Below, piece by piece: positions 1 through 7,599 of a stretch of DNA of 64,000 nt. The DNA comes from JAWVFM01 sp963843315. GTDB taxonomy: Bacteria; Actinomycetota; Thermoleophilia; Solirubrobacterales; 70-9. The notes beneath the pieces were generated by a model, which worked only from the letters and a program-made list of their open reading frames with translations, was not told the origin of the DNA and did no database searches. Location of the stretch: contig CAWJJU010000005.1 in NCBI GenBank assembly GCA_963843315.1, positions 310,001-374,000 on the forward strand. The letters run 5' to 3'. Each line of letters begins with the position of its first letter. Within the stretch, counting starts at the first letter, position 1. Made by a program: the position numbers and the translations under genes.

Positions 1-410
1 GGGTACTTGGTCGCGACGCGGATCTGGCCGAGGCGGCGCTCGGCCTCCGCCAACCGCTCGTCGCCCTTCCTGGCGGCCACGACCATGCGGCAGCGCCCGT
101 AGCCGAGGTCGAGCAGCTCGTACAGCACGCGGTCCGCCTGCTCGAGCAGGACGTCCTTGCCGGTGATCCCGGCGTGTGCGGCGCCGGCCTCGACGTAGGT
201 TGGGACGTCCGACGGGCGCATCGTCACCAGCACGATGCCGCCGGCCTCGAACACCAGCGAGCGCGAGCCGCCGCGAAGCTCGGCCGTGGGCACGCCGGCG
301 CGGTCGAGCGCGTCGAGCGTCTCGCCGAACAGCGCGCCGCGCGGCAGCGCCAGCCGGAACGGCCCGTCGAGGGCCGCGCGCGTCACGGCGGAGACCACGG
401 CGGGGTTCAT
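1..410 (-). CDS. hisG: ATP phosphoribosyltransferase catalytic subunit HisG (3' end outside window)
   Basis: First step of histidine synthesis: condenses ATP with PRPP to phosphoribosyl-ATP. Only the N-terminal 136 or so residues are in the window; the gene runs off the left edge. The start ATG (408-410) overlaps the hisZ stop in an ATGA arrangement. Visible family features are the LALPRGALF N-terminus, the ITGKDVL stretch, and RVATKYP just before the edge, a hallmark of HisG. The adjacent hisZ means this should be the short-form HisG, which needs HisZ for activity and histidine feedback control. Identification is firm; the length class is inferred from hisZ. Confidence 0.95.
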   Translation of the reverse strand, partial: MNPAVVSAVTRAALDGPFRLALPRGALFGETLDALDRAGVPTAELRGGSRSLVFEAGGIVLVTMRPSDVPTYVEAGAAHAGITGKDVLLEQADRVLYELLDLGYGRCRMVVAARKGDERLAEAERRLGQIRVATKY

Positions 411-1414
411 GCGGTGCCCTCCCCGCCCGGCCCTGCGGCCAGGCGCTCCTCCTCGGCAACCGCCACATGCAGCCGCTCGAGGAACAGCGCGAACCCGGCC
501 GCCGGCAGCGGCCGGCCGAAGCGGCTCATCAGCTCGTCGTAGCGACCGCCGCCGCCCAGGATGTGGCCGAGCGCCGGGTCGTAGACCTCCAGGATGGCGC
601 CGGTGTAGTAGCCCAGGTCGCGCAGCAGGCCGAGGTCGACGCGCACGCGGCCGGCGGCGCCCATGGCCTCGAGCGAGTCGAGGGTCGCCTCCAGCCGGGC
701 AAGCGCTCGAGTTGCCGCGTCGCCGCCCATGGCGCGAGCCTCGTCGAGGACTTCGCGCCCGCCCCGCATGGCGGGCAGCCTCAGCAGCGTCTCGGCCTCG
801 CCGGCGCCCAGGCCGAGGGCGCGGACCTCGCGCTCGAGGCCGACGAGGTCGTGCTCGGCGAGGCGGTCGAGCACGGCGATGCGGGCATCGGGCGCAGCGC
901 CCATGTCCTCGAGGAGCTGGCGGTAGAGGTCGGCGTCCCCCAGCCCGACGACGGCGCGCGAGAGGCCCGCCGCGTCGAGCGCGCTCGCCAGGACCGCGAT
1001 CACCTCGGCGGTGCCCGCCGGGGCGTCGGTCCCGACCAATTCGATTCCCGCCTGGGTGAACTCGCGCATCTGGCCGCGCTGCGGGCGCACCGCCCGGTAG
1101 GCCTTGCTCACGTAGAAGAAGCGAAACGGCGGCTCCTCGGTGGCGTAGCGGTCGGCCACCACCCTCGCAATCGGGATCGTCATGTCCGAGCGCATCGCGA
1201 CCACGTCGCCCTGCTCGTCGAAGAAGCGGTGCGCGCTGGGGGCGCCCCGCTCGTCGCCGCGCGCGAGCACGTCCTCGTACTCGATTGTGGGCGTCGAGAC
1301 CTCGCCGTAGCCGCGAGCCTCGAACACGCCCACAAGCGCAGCCTCGAGGCGGCGCAGCTCGCGCATCTCGTCAGGCAGGATGTCCCGGGACCCGGGTGGC
1401 GTCGGATGGGTCAT
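407..1414 (-). CDS. hisZ: ATP phosphoribosyltransferase regulatory subunit HisZ
   Basis: A 335-residue paralogue of histidyl-tRNA synthetase that lacks tRNA charging and acts as the regulatory subunit of short-form HisG in a hetero-octamer. The N-terminus (PPGSRDILPDE, then TPTIEYEDVLARG) and later VRPQRGQMREFTQAG and LGYYTGAILEVY are class II HisRS-core signatures. There is no anticodon-binding C-terminal domain, as expected for HisZ and unlike HisS at about 420 residues. It lies 12 bp downstream of murA and is translationally coupled to hisG, so murA-hisZ-hisG is probably one transcript. Confidence 0.93.
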   Translation of the reverse strand: MTHPTPPGSRDILPDEMRELRRLEAALVGVFEARGYGEVSTPTIEYEDVLARGDERGAPSAHRFFDEQGDVVAMRSDMTIPIARVVADRYATEEPPFRFFYVSKAYRAVRPQRGQMREFTQAGIELVGTDAPAGTAEVIAVLASALDAAGLSRAVVGLGDADLYRQLLEDMGAAPDARIAVLDRLAEHDLVGLEREVRALGLGAGEAETLLRLPAMRGGREVLDEARAMGGDAATRALARLEATLDSLEAMGAAGRVRVDLGLLRDLGYYTGAILEVYDPALGHILGGGGRYDELMSRFGRPLPAAGFALFLERLHVAVAEEERLAAGPGGEGTA

Positions 1415-1426
1415 CGCGATGCCGCC

Positions 1427-2725
1427 TCAGGCGTGGACCGGCTCGACCGACACGCGCTCGATGCGCGCGCCCAGGTCCCGCAGCCGCTCCTCGATGCGCT
1501 CGTAGCCGCGGTCGATCTGAACCACGTTGCCGATCTCGGACGTCCCGTCCGCCGCAAGGGCCGCGATGAGCATCGCCATGCCGGCCCGGATGTCGGGGCT
1601 CTCGACTCGCTCGCCGTGAAGACGGCTCGGACCGCTCACGATCGCCCGGTGGGGATCGCACAGCGTGATCCGAGCGCCCATCGCGACCAGCTTGTCGACG
1701 AAGAACAGACGGTTCTCGAACATCTTCTCGAAGATCAGGATCGTCCCGTTCGCCTGCGTCGCGAGCGCGAGCGCGATCGACGTGAGGTCGGCCGGGAAGG
1801 CGGGCCAGGGCCCATCGTCGATCTTGGGGATCGCGTCGCCGACGTCGTCGAGGACGACGAGGTCCTGCTCGGGCGGGACGAGGATGTCCTCGCCCTCGAC
1901 GTGAGTCTCCAGGCCCAGGCGCCGGAACTGGCGGCGGATGGTCACCAGGTCCTCCGGCGCCGTGTCGCGGATCCGCAGCTCGCCGCGGGTCGCGGCGGCG
2001 AGCGCCATGAAGCTCGCAACCTCGATGTGGTCGGGGCAGATGCGGTGCTCGGCTCCGCCGAGCTTGTCGCGGCCGTGCACGGTCATCACGTTGGAGCCGA
2101 TCCCGTCGATCTGCGCCCCCATCTTCACGAGCAGCCGGGCGAGGTCCTGGACGTGGGGCTCGCAGGCGGCGTTGCCGATGGTCGTGGGCCCCGGCGTCAG
2201 CGCGGCGGCCATGAGCGCGTTCTCGGTGGCCATCACCGACGGCTCGTCCATGAAGATCGCGCACGGGCGCAGGCCGCCGCCGGCCGTGATGTCGATCGCG
2301 CGGTTGCCATCGACGCTGGCGCCCATGTCACGGAACGCGTCGAGGTGCGGGTCGAGGCGCCGGCGGCCGATGAAGTCGCCTCCCGGCGGCGGCATGTGCG
2401 CCTCGCCGAAGCGCGCGAGGAGGGGCCCCGCGAGCAGGAACGAAGCGCGAATGCGCGCGGAGAGATCGTTGTCGGGAGTGGTGTCGGTCAGGTCGCCCGC
2501 GCACAGGGACAGCGTGTTCTCGGCGGACCACTCGGTGCGGACGCCCATCTTGCCGAGCAGCTCGACCTGCGCCTCGGCGTCGCGGATCCTGGGCACGTTT
2601 GAGAGCACAACCTCCTCCTCCGTGAGCAGGCAGGCGGCGAGGATCGGCAGGGCTGCGTTCTTGTTCCCGGCCGGGGTTATCTCGCCCGAGAGGGGCGCTG
2701 CGCCTTGGATTACGAACTTGTCCAT
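1427..2725 (-). CDS. murA: UDP-N-acetylglucosamine 1-carboxyvinyltransferase MurA
   Basis: Cytoplasmic first committed step of peptidoglycan synthesis: transfers enolpyruvate from PEP to UDP-GlcNAc. The start chosen is the ATG of MDKFVIQG, giving 432 residues, typical for MurA; an in-frame upstream start would add 19 residues with no family match. The inverted alpha/beta barrel family is recognisable from GEITPAGNKNAALPILAACLL at the N-terminus, including the catalytic Lys-Asn. The active-site loop reads PPPGGDFIGRR, so residue 117 is Asp where most bacteria have the Cys that fosfomycin alkylates. Asp at this place is known in mycobacterial MurA and makes the enzyme insensitive to fosfomycin. 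The gene is divergent from the HD-domain gene (59 bp apart). Confidence 0.96.
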   Translation of the reverse strand: MDKFVIQGAAPLSGEITPAGNKNAALPILAACLLTEEEVVLSNVPRIRDAEAQVELLGKMGVRTEWSAENTLSLCAGDLTDTTPDNDLSARIRASFLLAGPLLARFGEAHMPPPGGDFIGRRRLDPHLDAFRDMGASVDGNRAIDITAGGGLRPCAIFMDEPSVMATENALMAAALTPGPTTIGNAACEPHVQDLARLLVKMGAQIDGIGSNVMTVHGRDKLGGAEHRICPDHIEVASFMALAAATRGELRIRDTAPEDLVTIRRQFRRLGLETHVEGEDILVPPEQDLVVLDDVGDAIPKIDDGPWPAFPADLTSIALALATQANGTILIFEKMFENRLFFVDKLVAMGARITLCDPHRAIVSGPSRLHGERVESPDIRAGMAMLIAALAADGTSEIGNVVQIDRGYERIEERLRDLGARIERVSVEPVHA

Positions 2726-2784
2726 GGATGCCGCCCCCGGTCCGGCTCGACGTCGAAGGCAGTGGCTAGGGTAGTGGACCACTC

Positions 2785-3366
2785 ATGGCCGAGCCCACGC
2801 GCGAAGATGCCTGGAACCTGGTCTGCGAATGGATCGCGTCCGACTCCCTGCGCAAGCACGTGCTGGGCGTCGAGGCCGCCATGCGCGCATACGCACGCAG
2901 GGACGGCGCCGACGAGGAGGCCTGGGCGATCGCCGGGCTCGTGCACGACCTCGACTACGAGCGCTATCCCGACCTCGACACCGGGCACCCGCGCTACGCC
3001 ATCGCCGAGCTGGAGAGCCGCGACTACCCACAGGACATCGTCGACGCCGTCGCCGGGCACGCCGACTTCATGAACGTCCCCCGGGTGACGCCGATGGCGA
3101 AGACGCTCTTCGCGGTCGACGAGCTCTCGGGATTCGTCGGCGCGTGCGCCCTGGTGCGGCCCACGGGCATCGAAGGAATGACCCCGAAGTCGGTACGCAA
3201 GAAGCTCAAGCAGCCCTCGTTCGCCGCCGGCGTCAACCGCGACGAGGTCCGCAGGGGCATCGAAGAGCTCGGCGTGGACGAGACCGAGCACATCCAGCTC
3301 GTCATCGACGCGCTTGGCGAGCGGGCGGAGGAGCTCGGTCTCAAGCTGTCGAACCCACAGGCGTGA
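2785..3366 (+). CDS. HD-domain metal-dependent phosphohydrolase-like protein
   Basis: A 193-residue soluble protein. The N-terminal half carries a histidine from SLRKHVLGVE followed by LVHDLDYERYPD, which fits the H...HD metal-binding signature of the HD superfamily (predicted HDIG type), and later AGHADF supplies a further histidine. Such proteins hydrolyse phosphomonoesters or phosphodiesters, commonly nucleotides; no substrate can be assigned here. An 11-bp palindrome (AGTGG-A-CCACT, 2773-2783) ends one base before the ATG and could be an operator or part of a leaderless promoter. The stop overlaps the GTG start of the downstream hydrolase by 4 bp, so the two genes are coupled. Confidence 0.8.
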   Translation: MAEPTREDAWNLVCEWIASDSLRKHVLGVEAAMRAYARRDGADEEAWAIAGLVHDLDYERYPDLDTGHPRYAIAELESRDYPQDIVDAVAGHADFMNVPRVTPMAKTLFAVDELSGFVGACALVRPTGIEGMTPKSVRKKLKQPSFAAGVNRDEVRRGIEELGVDETEHIQLVIDALGERAEELGLKLSNPQA

Positions 3367-4481
3367 AGCGACGCTGGAAGGTCCTCCTCGGGCTGCTCGC
3401 CGGCCTGGTCGTACTGCTGGCGATCAACACGATCGTCGTCGACTCCGAGACGAATCCGGCCGGGGTCAACGCCGACGGCGGCAAGATCGTGCACCTCTCG
3501 GGGGGCGACCTCCAGGTCGTCGATACCCCCGCCCAGAGCGCCCACCCGGGCGCGACGATCGTCCTGCTGCCCGGGTACTCGGCTTCCATCCACTGGTTCG
3601 ACCACCTGGCGCCGCTCCTGGCGAAGGGCCACCGGGTGGTCGAGATCGACCCGCTCGGCCAGGGGGGCTCGGCCAAGCCCGCGAGCGGCTACTCGATGGA
3701 CAACGAGGGCCAGCTGGTGGCCGCGGCGCTCAACAAGCTCGGCGTGCAGGGCGCCGTGGTCGTCGGTCACTCGATGGGCGGGGCGATCGCGACGTCGCTC
3801 GCGCAGCAGGCGAGCCAGCTGGTGGACCGGCTGGTCATCATCGACCAGGCTCCCGACAACAGCTTCGGCAGCCTGCCCTTCCTCGCAAGGCTCGGGACGT
3901 TCCCCGTGATCGGGCAGGCCCTTCGCCGGATCGCCATCGACTCGGTCATCAAGAGCGGCTACGAGGACGCCTTCGCCCCCGGCTTCGACATGTCGAGCGG
4001 GTTCGACAACCCGAACCAGGTGGTCGACGACTACCGGGCGATGACGTTCACGTCGTTCAACGACCTCGCGAGCTCTGAGGACGATTTCGAGGACGCCGAG
4101 CCGCTGGACTCTCGCGTTCGCTCTGCCGCCGTGCCGCTGCAGGTCATCTTCGGCACCGAGGATCAGCTCTGGGACAACCCGAGTCCGCAGGCGGCCGCCA
4201 ACGCCTACCAGTCCGTCCCCGGGGCGAAGATCGCGATGATCAGGGGGGCCGGCCACTCCCCCAACGTCGAGAAGCCCGGCCAGACCGCCGCGATCATCGA
4301 GCGCTTCGCGAAGGGCGCCGCGCCGCCGGTCGCCAGGAAGAAGCCGGCGAGCAAGCCGCCCAGCCCGCCAAAGCCCTCGAAGAAGGCCGGGCAGGGCGCT
4401 CATGCGAAGCCCGCCAAGAAGGACAAGGGCCAGGCCGGGACCGGCCACAAGCCGCGGAAACGCGCGCAGGGCAATGGCTGA
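3363..4481 (+). CDS. Membrane-anchored alpha/beta hydrolase with Lys/Pro-rich tail
   Basis: A 372-residue protein starting at the GTG that overlaps the previous stop (GTGA). Residues 1-25 (KRRWKVLLGLLAGLVVLLAI) form a positively charged signal anchor or signal peptide, placing the enzyme at the outer membrane face. The hydrolase core has the nucleophile elbow GHSMGG with Ser137, an acid Asp267 in FGTEDQ, and His298 in GAGHSP, a complete triad. After about residue 320 the chain becomes a low-complexity Lys/Pro/Ala tail rich in KKPASKPPSPPKP-like sequence, which could bind cell wall polymers or acidic surfaces. The substrate is unknown; esterase, lipase or haloperoxidase-like activity are all possible. 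Confidence 0.85.
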   Translation: MKRRWKVLLGLLAGLVVLLAINTIVVDSETNPAGVNADGGKIVHLSGGDLQVVDTPAQSAHPGATIVLLPGYSASIHWFDHLAPLLAKGHRVVEIDPLGQGGSAKPASGYSMDNEGQLVAAALNKLGVQGAVVVGHSMGGAIATSLAQQASQLVDRLVIIDQAPDNSFGSLPFLARLGTFPVIGQALRRIAIDSVIKSGYEDAFAPGFDMSSGFDNPNQVVDDYRAMTFTSFNDLASSEDDFEDAEPLDSRVRSAAVPLQVIFGTEDQLWDNPSPQAAANAYQSVPGAKIAMIRGAGHSPNVEKPGQTAAIIERFAKGAAPPVARKKPASKPPSPPKPSKKAGQGAHAKPAKKDKGQAGTGHKPRKRAQGNG

Positions 4482-5548
4482 CGCCGCCGTCGTCGCCCTC
4501 GAGGGAGATCAGACCGGCCAGGAGCTCTTGGAGCAGTCGCTGCGGCTGCTCGACCCCGCGCTGATCGGCGTCGACGTCAAGATCGCTCGCTTCGACCTGT
4601 GCCTGGAGAACAGGCGGGAGACGGCCAACGCCGTGTGCGAGCAGGCCGCCTCGGCCATGCGCGAGGCGGGCCTGGGGCTGAAGGCGGCGACGATCACGCC
4701 GGAGGGCGCCGACGACGTGGGCAGCCCGAACCGGATCATCCGCGAGGGGATCGGAGGCAAGGTGATCGTGCGCACCGGACGGCGAATCCCGGGCGTCACG
4801 CCCGTCGCCGGGGTCCACGACCCGATCTCGGTGGTGCGCATGGCCGTCGGCGACGCGTACGGGGCCGAGCAGTGGCGCGAGGGCTCCGGCGACGACGAGC
4901 TCGCCAAGCGCACAGAGACCATCAGCCGCGCCGATTGCCGCGCCGTCGCCGAGTACGCGTTCCGCGAGGCTGCGCGGATCGGCAGGCAAGGTCTACGGCG
5001 GGCCCAAGTGGACCGTCAGCCCCGTCTACGAGGGGATGCTGAAGGAGGAGATGGACGCGGCGGCCGAGCGTCATCCCGACGTGACCTACGAGCCCGTCCT
5101 GATCGACGCGACCATGGCCGGCCTGATCTCGGGCGCCGCCGGCGAGCCGCTCGTGATCCCGGCGCTCAACCGCGACGGCGATCTGCTCTCCGACCTGGTG
5201 CTGCCCCTGTTCGGCTCGATCGCCGGCGCCGAGTCGATCCTGCTCGCGCTCGACGAGAGCCTCGACACACGTGTCGCAATGGCCGAGGCCCCGCACGGAA
5301 CCGCCCCGGCCCTGGAGGGCAAGGACATCGCCAACCCCATGGGGATGATCCTGGCCGTGGCCGCGCTGCTTCACCACGCCGGGCTGCGAGGCGCGAAGGG
5401 CGCCGCCTCCGCCTCCCGCGCCATTTACGAGTCCGTGCTCGAAGCGACCGCGGCTGGGGTTCGCACCGTCGACCTCGGCGGCCACGCCGGCACCACCGAG
5501 TTCACCGACGAGGTCATCTCACGCGTGCGCACCAAGCTCGAACCCTGA
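4474..5548 (+). CDS. Isocitrate/isopropylmalate dehydrogenase family protein (frameshifted in this sequence)
   Basis: The beta-decarboxylating dehydrogenase fold is split over two frames. The first part (4474 to about 4987) runs MADAAVVALEGDQTGQEL, then GSPNRIIREGIGG and DPISVVRMAVGDAYGAEQW, analogous to the SPN and substrate-binding regions of isocitrate dehydrogenase. The second part resumes with KVYGGPKWTVSPVYEGML and contains DATMAGLI, GDLLSDL, APHGTAPALEGKDIANPMGMILA, the metal- and cofactor-binding end of the family. An extra base near 4987 (ggcaggCaag) separates them. If corrected the protein would be about 357 residues. It is divergent from canonical IDH and LeuB (a real leuB lies at 38.9 kb), so the substrate is uncertain. 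The start overlaps the hydrolase stop by 8 bp. Confidence 0.8.
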
Positions 5549-5552
5549 CCCG

Positions 5553-5600
5553 ATGAACGTCCCTCCTTGATGCCTATACAGGGCAGTCAGGGACGTTCAT
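5553..5600. repeat. 48-bp palindromic repeat, family A copy 1
   Basis: Perfect 12-bp inverted arms (ATGAACGTCCCT / AGGGACGTTCAT) around a 24-bp centre. It begins 4 bp after a plus-strand stop codon and lies between convergent genes. A second copy at 15597-15644 differs at only two positions. It could serve as a bidirectional terminator or be a small mobile hairpin (REP/MITE-like). Confidence 0.85.
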
Positions 5601-5605
5601 AGGGT

Positions 5606-6187
5606 TTAGGCGGATTGGGACTCGGCCTGGCCTGAGCCCGAGCCCCGGCCGACGCGGCGCCACTGGACGATCTTGCCGTCGCGGATGACGAACGAGGTCT
5701 GAGCGGTCTGACCCACACCTGGCCCGCAGCCGCCGGAGCCCGGCCCCGAGCGCTCGGTGAGCCTGAAGGTGGCCGTCGTGAACCTGCCGGCCGTCACGGC
5801 GCGGGTCACGCGAGCGCCGCAGGGCAGCGAGGCGTTGAACAGCTTGGCCTGATCGGCGGTATCGATGCGAACGATCACGCCGTTCTCGGCGACGCTCGGG
5901 AGGGCGAAGTAGCCCGCGGCCGAGTCGATGTCGCCGCGGCGAAGTGAGTTCGCCCAGCCCTCGATGACCTTCACGGCGGCCGGGTCGGCGCCGCCGGGGA
6001 CCGTGGCGGTCGTCGAGCTGGTGGCGCTGGAACCGGAGCTGCCACCACATCCGGCCAGCGCGAGAAGGGCAATGAAGGCGGCCAGGGGAAGGCTTCGGTG
6101 CGCGCCCACCGGGCCGCTCCGGGGCTTTGGGGCGAGCGTTGCGGGGCGTCGCTCGCTGCTGCCCTCCACTGACTTCCGTATTGCCAC
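5606..6187 (-). CDS. Predicted lipoprotein with NTF2/SnoaL-like C-terminal region
   Basis: A hydrophobic stretch LPLAAFIALLALAGC ends in a lipobox (LAGC), followed by a Ser/Gly/Thr-rich linker, so it is a predicted surface lipoprotein. The GTG at 6185-6187 overlaps the upstream stop by one base (TAGTG) and puts the lipobox Cys at residue 47; a GTG at 6107-6109 would put it at residue 21, a more usual signal length, and may be the true start. The C-terminal 130 residues (VKVIEGWANSLRRGDIDSAAGYF ... FVIRDGKIVQWRR) resemble the cone-shaped NTF2/SnoaL fold. Last gene of a minus-strand run with the FAD oxidoreductase and the DUF3556 gene. No function is assigned. Confidence 0.75.
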   Translation of the reverse strand: MAIRKSVEGSSERRPATLAPKPRSGPVGAHRSLPLAAFIALLALAGCGGSSGSSATSSTTATVPGGADPAAVKVIEGWANSLRRGDIDSAAGYFALPSVAENGVIVRIDTADQAKLFNASLPCGARVTRAVTAGRFTTATFRLTERSGPGSGGCGPGVGQTAQTSFVIRDGKIVQWRRVGRGSGSGQAESQSA

Positions 6188-7599
6188 TACCCAAGTCTGG
6201 CAAGCGCGGCCCGCGCGGCGTTGTAGCCGTTCATGCCATGGGCACCCGCGCCGGGCGGTGTGGCCGCCGAGCAGACGTACACGCCAGGGATCCCGGTCTC
6301 GTAGGGGCGCAGCGTCAGCCGCGGCCTGCCCACCAGCTGGAGGGGGTTGTTGGCGCCGGTGATGATGTCGCCGCCGACGTAGTTGGCGTTTCGCGCCTCG
6401 AGCTCGGCGGGCCCGGCGCTCACCGTCGCGCGGATGCGGTCGCGGACCCCGGGGGCGAACCGCTCGATCTGGCTCAGGACGGCCTCGGTGGCGTCACCGT
6501 CGTAGCCGCTCGGCACGTGGGCGTAGGCCCAGAGGGGATGAACGTCGCCGGCCGAGCGCCCCGGGTCGGCGAGGTACTGCTGGCCGACGAGCACGAGCGG
6601 CCGCTCCGGCATGCGACCGGCGTTGACCTCCGCCTCCGCGTGGCGCAGCTCCGCGAACGAGCCGACGGCGTGCACCGTCCCTGCCCGTCGGCACGCATCG
6701 GCCGCCCAGGGAACGCCGCCCTCGACGGCGAGGTCGACCTTGAACGAGCCGGGGCCGTGGCGGTAGCGCCGGAACGCCCGCGCGACGCCCGCGGGCAGCC
6801 GCGGGCCGGCGATTCGCGCCACCGCGCCAGGCGCGAGGTCGAGGAGCACGACGTCGGAGCGGGGCAGCTCGTCGAGCGCCTCCACCCTCCGCCCCGTCTC
6901 GATCGTCCCGCCGCGCTCGGCCAGGGCGCTCGCCAGCGCGGCGGCAATCGACCCCGAGCCGCCCTTCGCCACCGGCCAGCCGTAGGCATGACACGAGCAG
7001 ATCAGCGCCATTCCCACCGAGCTGGACATCGGCGCGCTCAGCTTGCTGAACGAGTGCGCCGCCACGCCGCCGAAGAGCGCTCTCCCCCGCTCGCTCGCGA
7101 AACGCCGGGCGATCACCGAGGCCGGCGCCAGCGCCGGCAGGCCGAACCGCGCGAGCCGGATCGGCCGGCGCGGAATGTGGATCACGGGCCCCATGAGGTC
7201 GGGGGCCAGCGACTCGAAGTTGCGCGAGGGGACTGCGAACAGGCGCTTCCACCCTCGCCCGTCGGGACCGAGCCCGTCCGCGGTCGCGGCGAGCGAGCGG
7301 ACCATGACGCCCGCCGAGCCGTCGTCGAGAGGGTGCGCCAGGTCGATGCCGGGGTGAAGCCACTCGAGGCCGTGGCGGTCCAGGCCGAACTCGCGGAACG
7401 CGGCCGACCCCGCGGCCATCGGGTGGAACGCCGAGCAGACGTCGTGAACCAGCCCCGGGAGGGTCAGCTCGGCCGAGCGCGTGCCGCCGCCGATCTCGCT
7501 CTCCGCCTCGATCACCGTCACGCGCAGCCCTGCCCGGGCAAGCGCGACGGCTCCAGCGAGCCCGTTCGGCCCCGACCCTACGACCCAGGCGTCGCTCAC
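6187..7599 (-). CDS. FAD-dependent oxidoreductase, phytoene desaturase-like
   Basis: A 470-residue flavoprotein. The start is the GTG overlapping the upstream stop (GTGA). The N-terminus has the dinucleotide fold VVGSGPNGLAGAVALARAG with G8-x-G10-x-x-G13 and an acidic residue in VIEAE for the FAD ribose. The C-terminus GVYVCSAATPPGAGAHGMNGYNAARAAL is the FAD-binding end typical of phytoene desaturase/CrtI-like NAD(P)/FAD proteins. Substrates of this family are often isoprenoids or other hydrophobic molecules. The direct coupling to a DUF3556 membrane protein suggests a joint role at the membrane, which is inference. Confidence 0.85.
   Translation of the reverse strand: MSDAWVVGSGPNGLAGAVALARAGLRVTVIEAESEIGGGTRSAELTLPGLVHDVCSAFHPMAAGSAAFREFGLDRHGLEWLHPGIDLAHPLDDGSAGVMVRSLAATADGLGPDGRGWKRLFAVPSRNFESLAPDLMGPVIHIPRRPIRLARFGLPALAPASVIARRFASERGRALFGGVAAHSFSKLSAPMSSSVGMALICSCHAYGWPVAKGGSGSIAAALASALAERGGTIETGRRVEALDELPRSDVVLLDLAPGAVARIAGPRLPAGVARAFRRYRHGPGSFKVDLAVEGGVPWAADACRRAGTVHAVGSFAELRHAEAEVNAGRMPERPLVLVGQQYLADPGRSAGDVHPLWAYAHVPSGYDGDATEAVLSQIERFAPGVRDRIRATVSAGPAELEARNANYVGGDIITGANNPLQLVGRPRLTLRPYETGIPGVYVCSAATPPGAGAHGMNGYNAARAALARLG

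Noticed and set aside
176..2602. 808-codon plus-strand open frame
   Set aside because: Antisense to hisG, hisZ and murA, which have clear family motifs.
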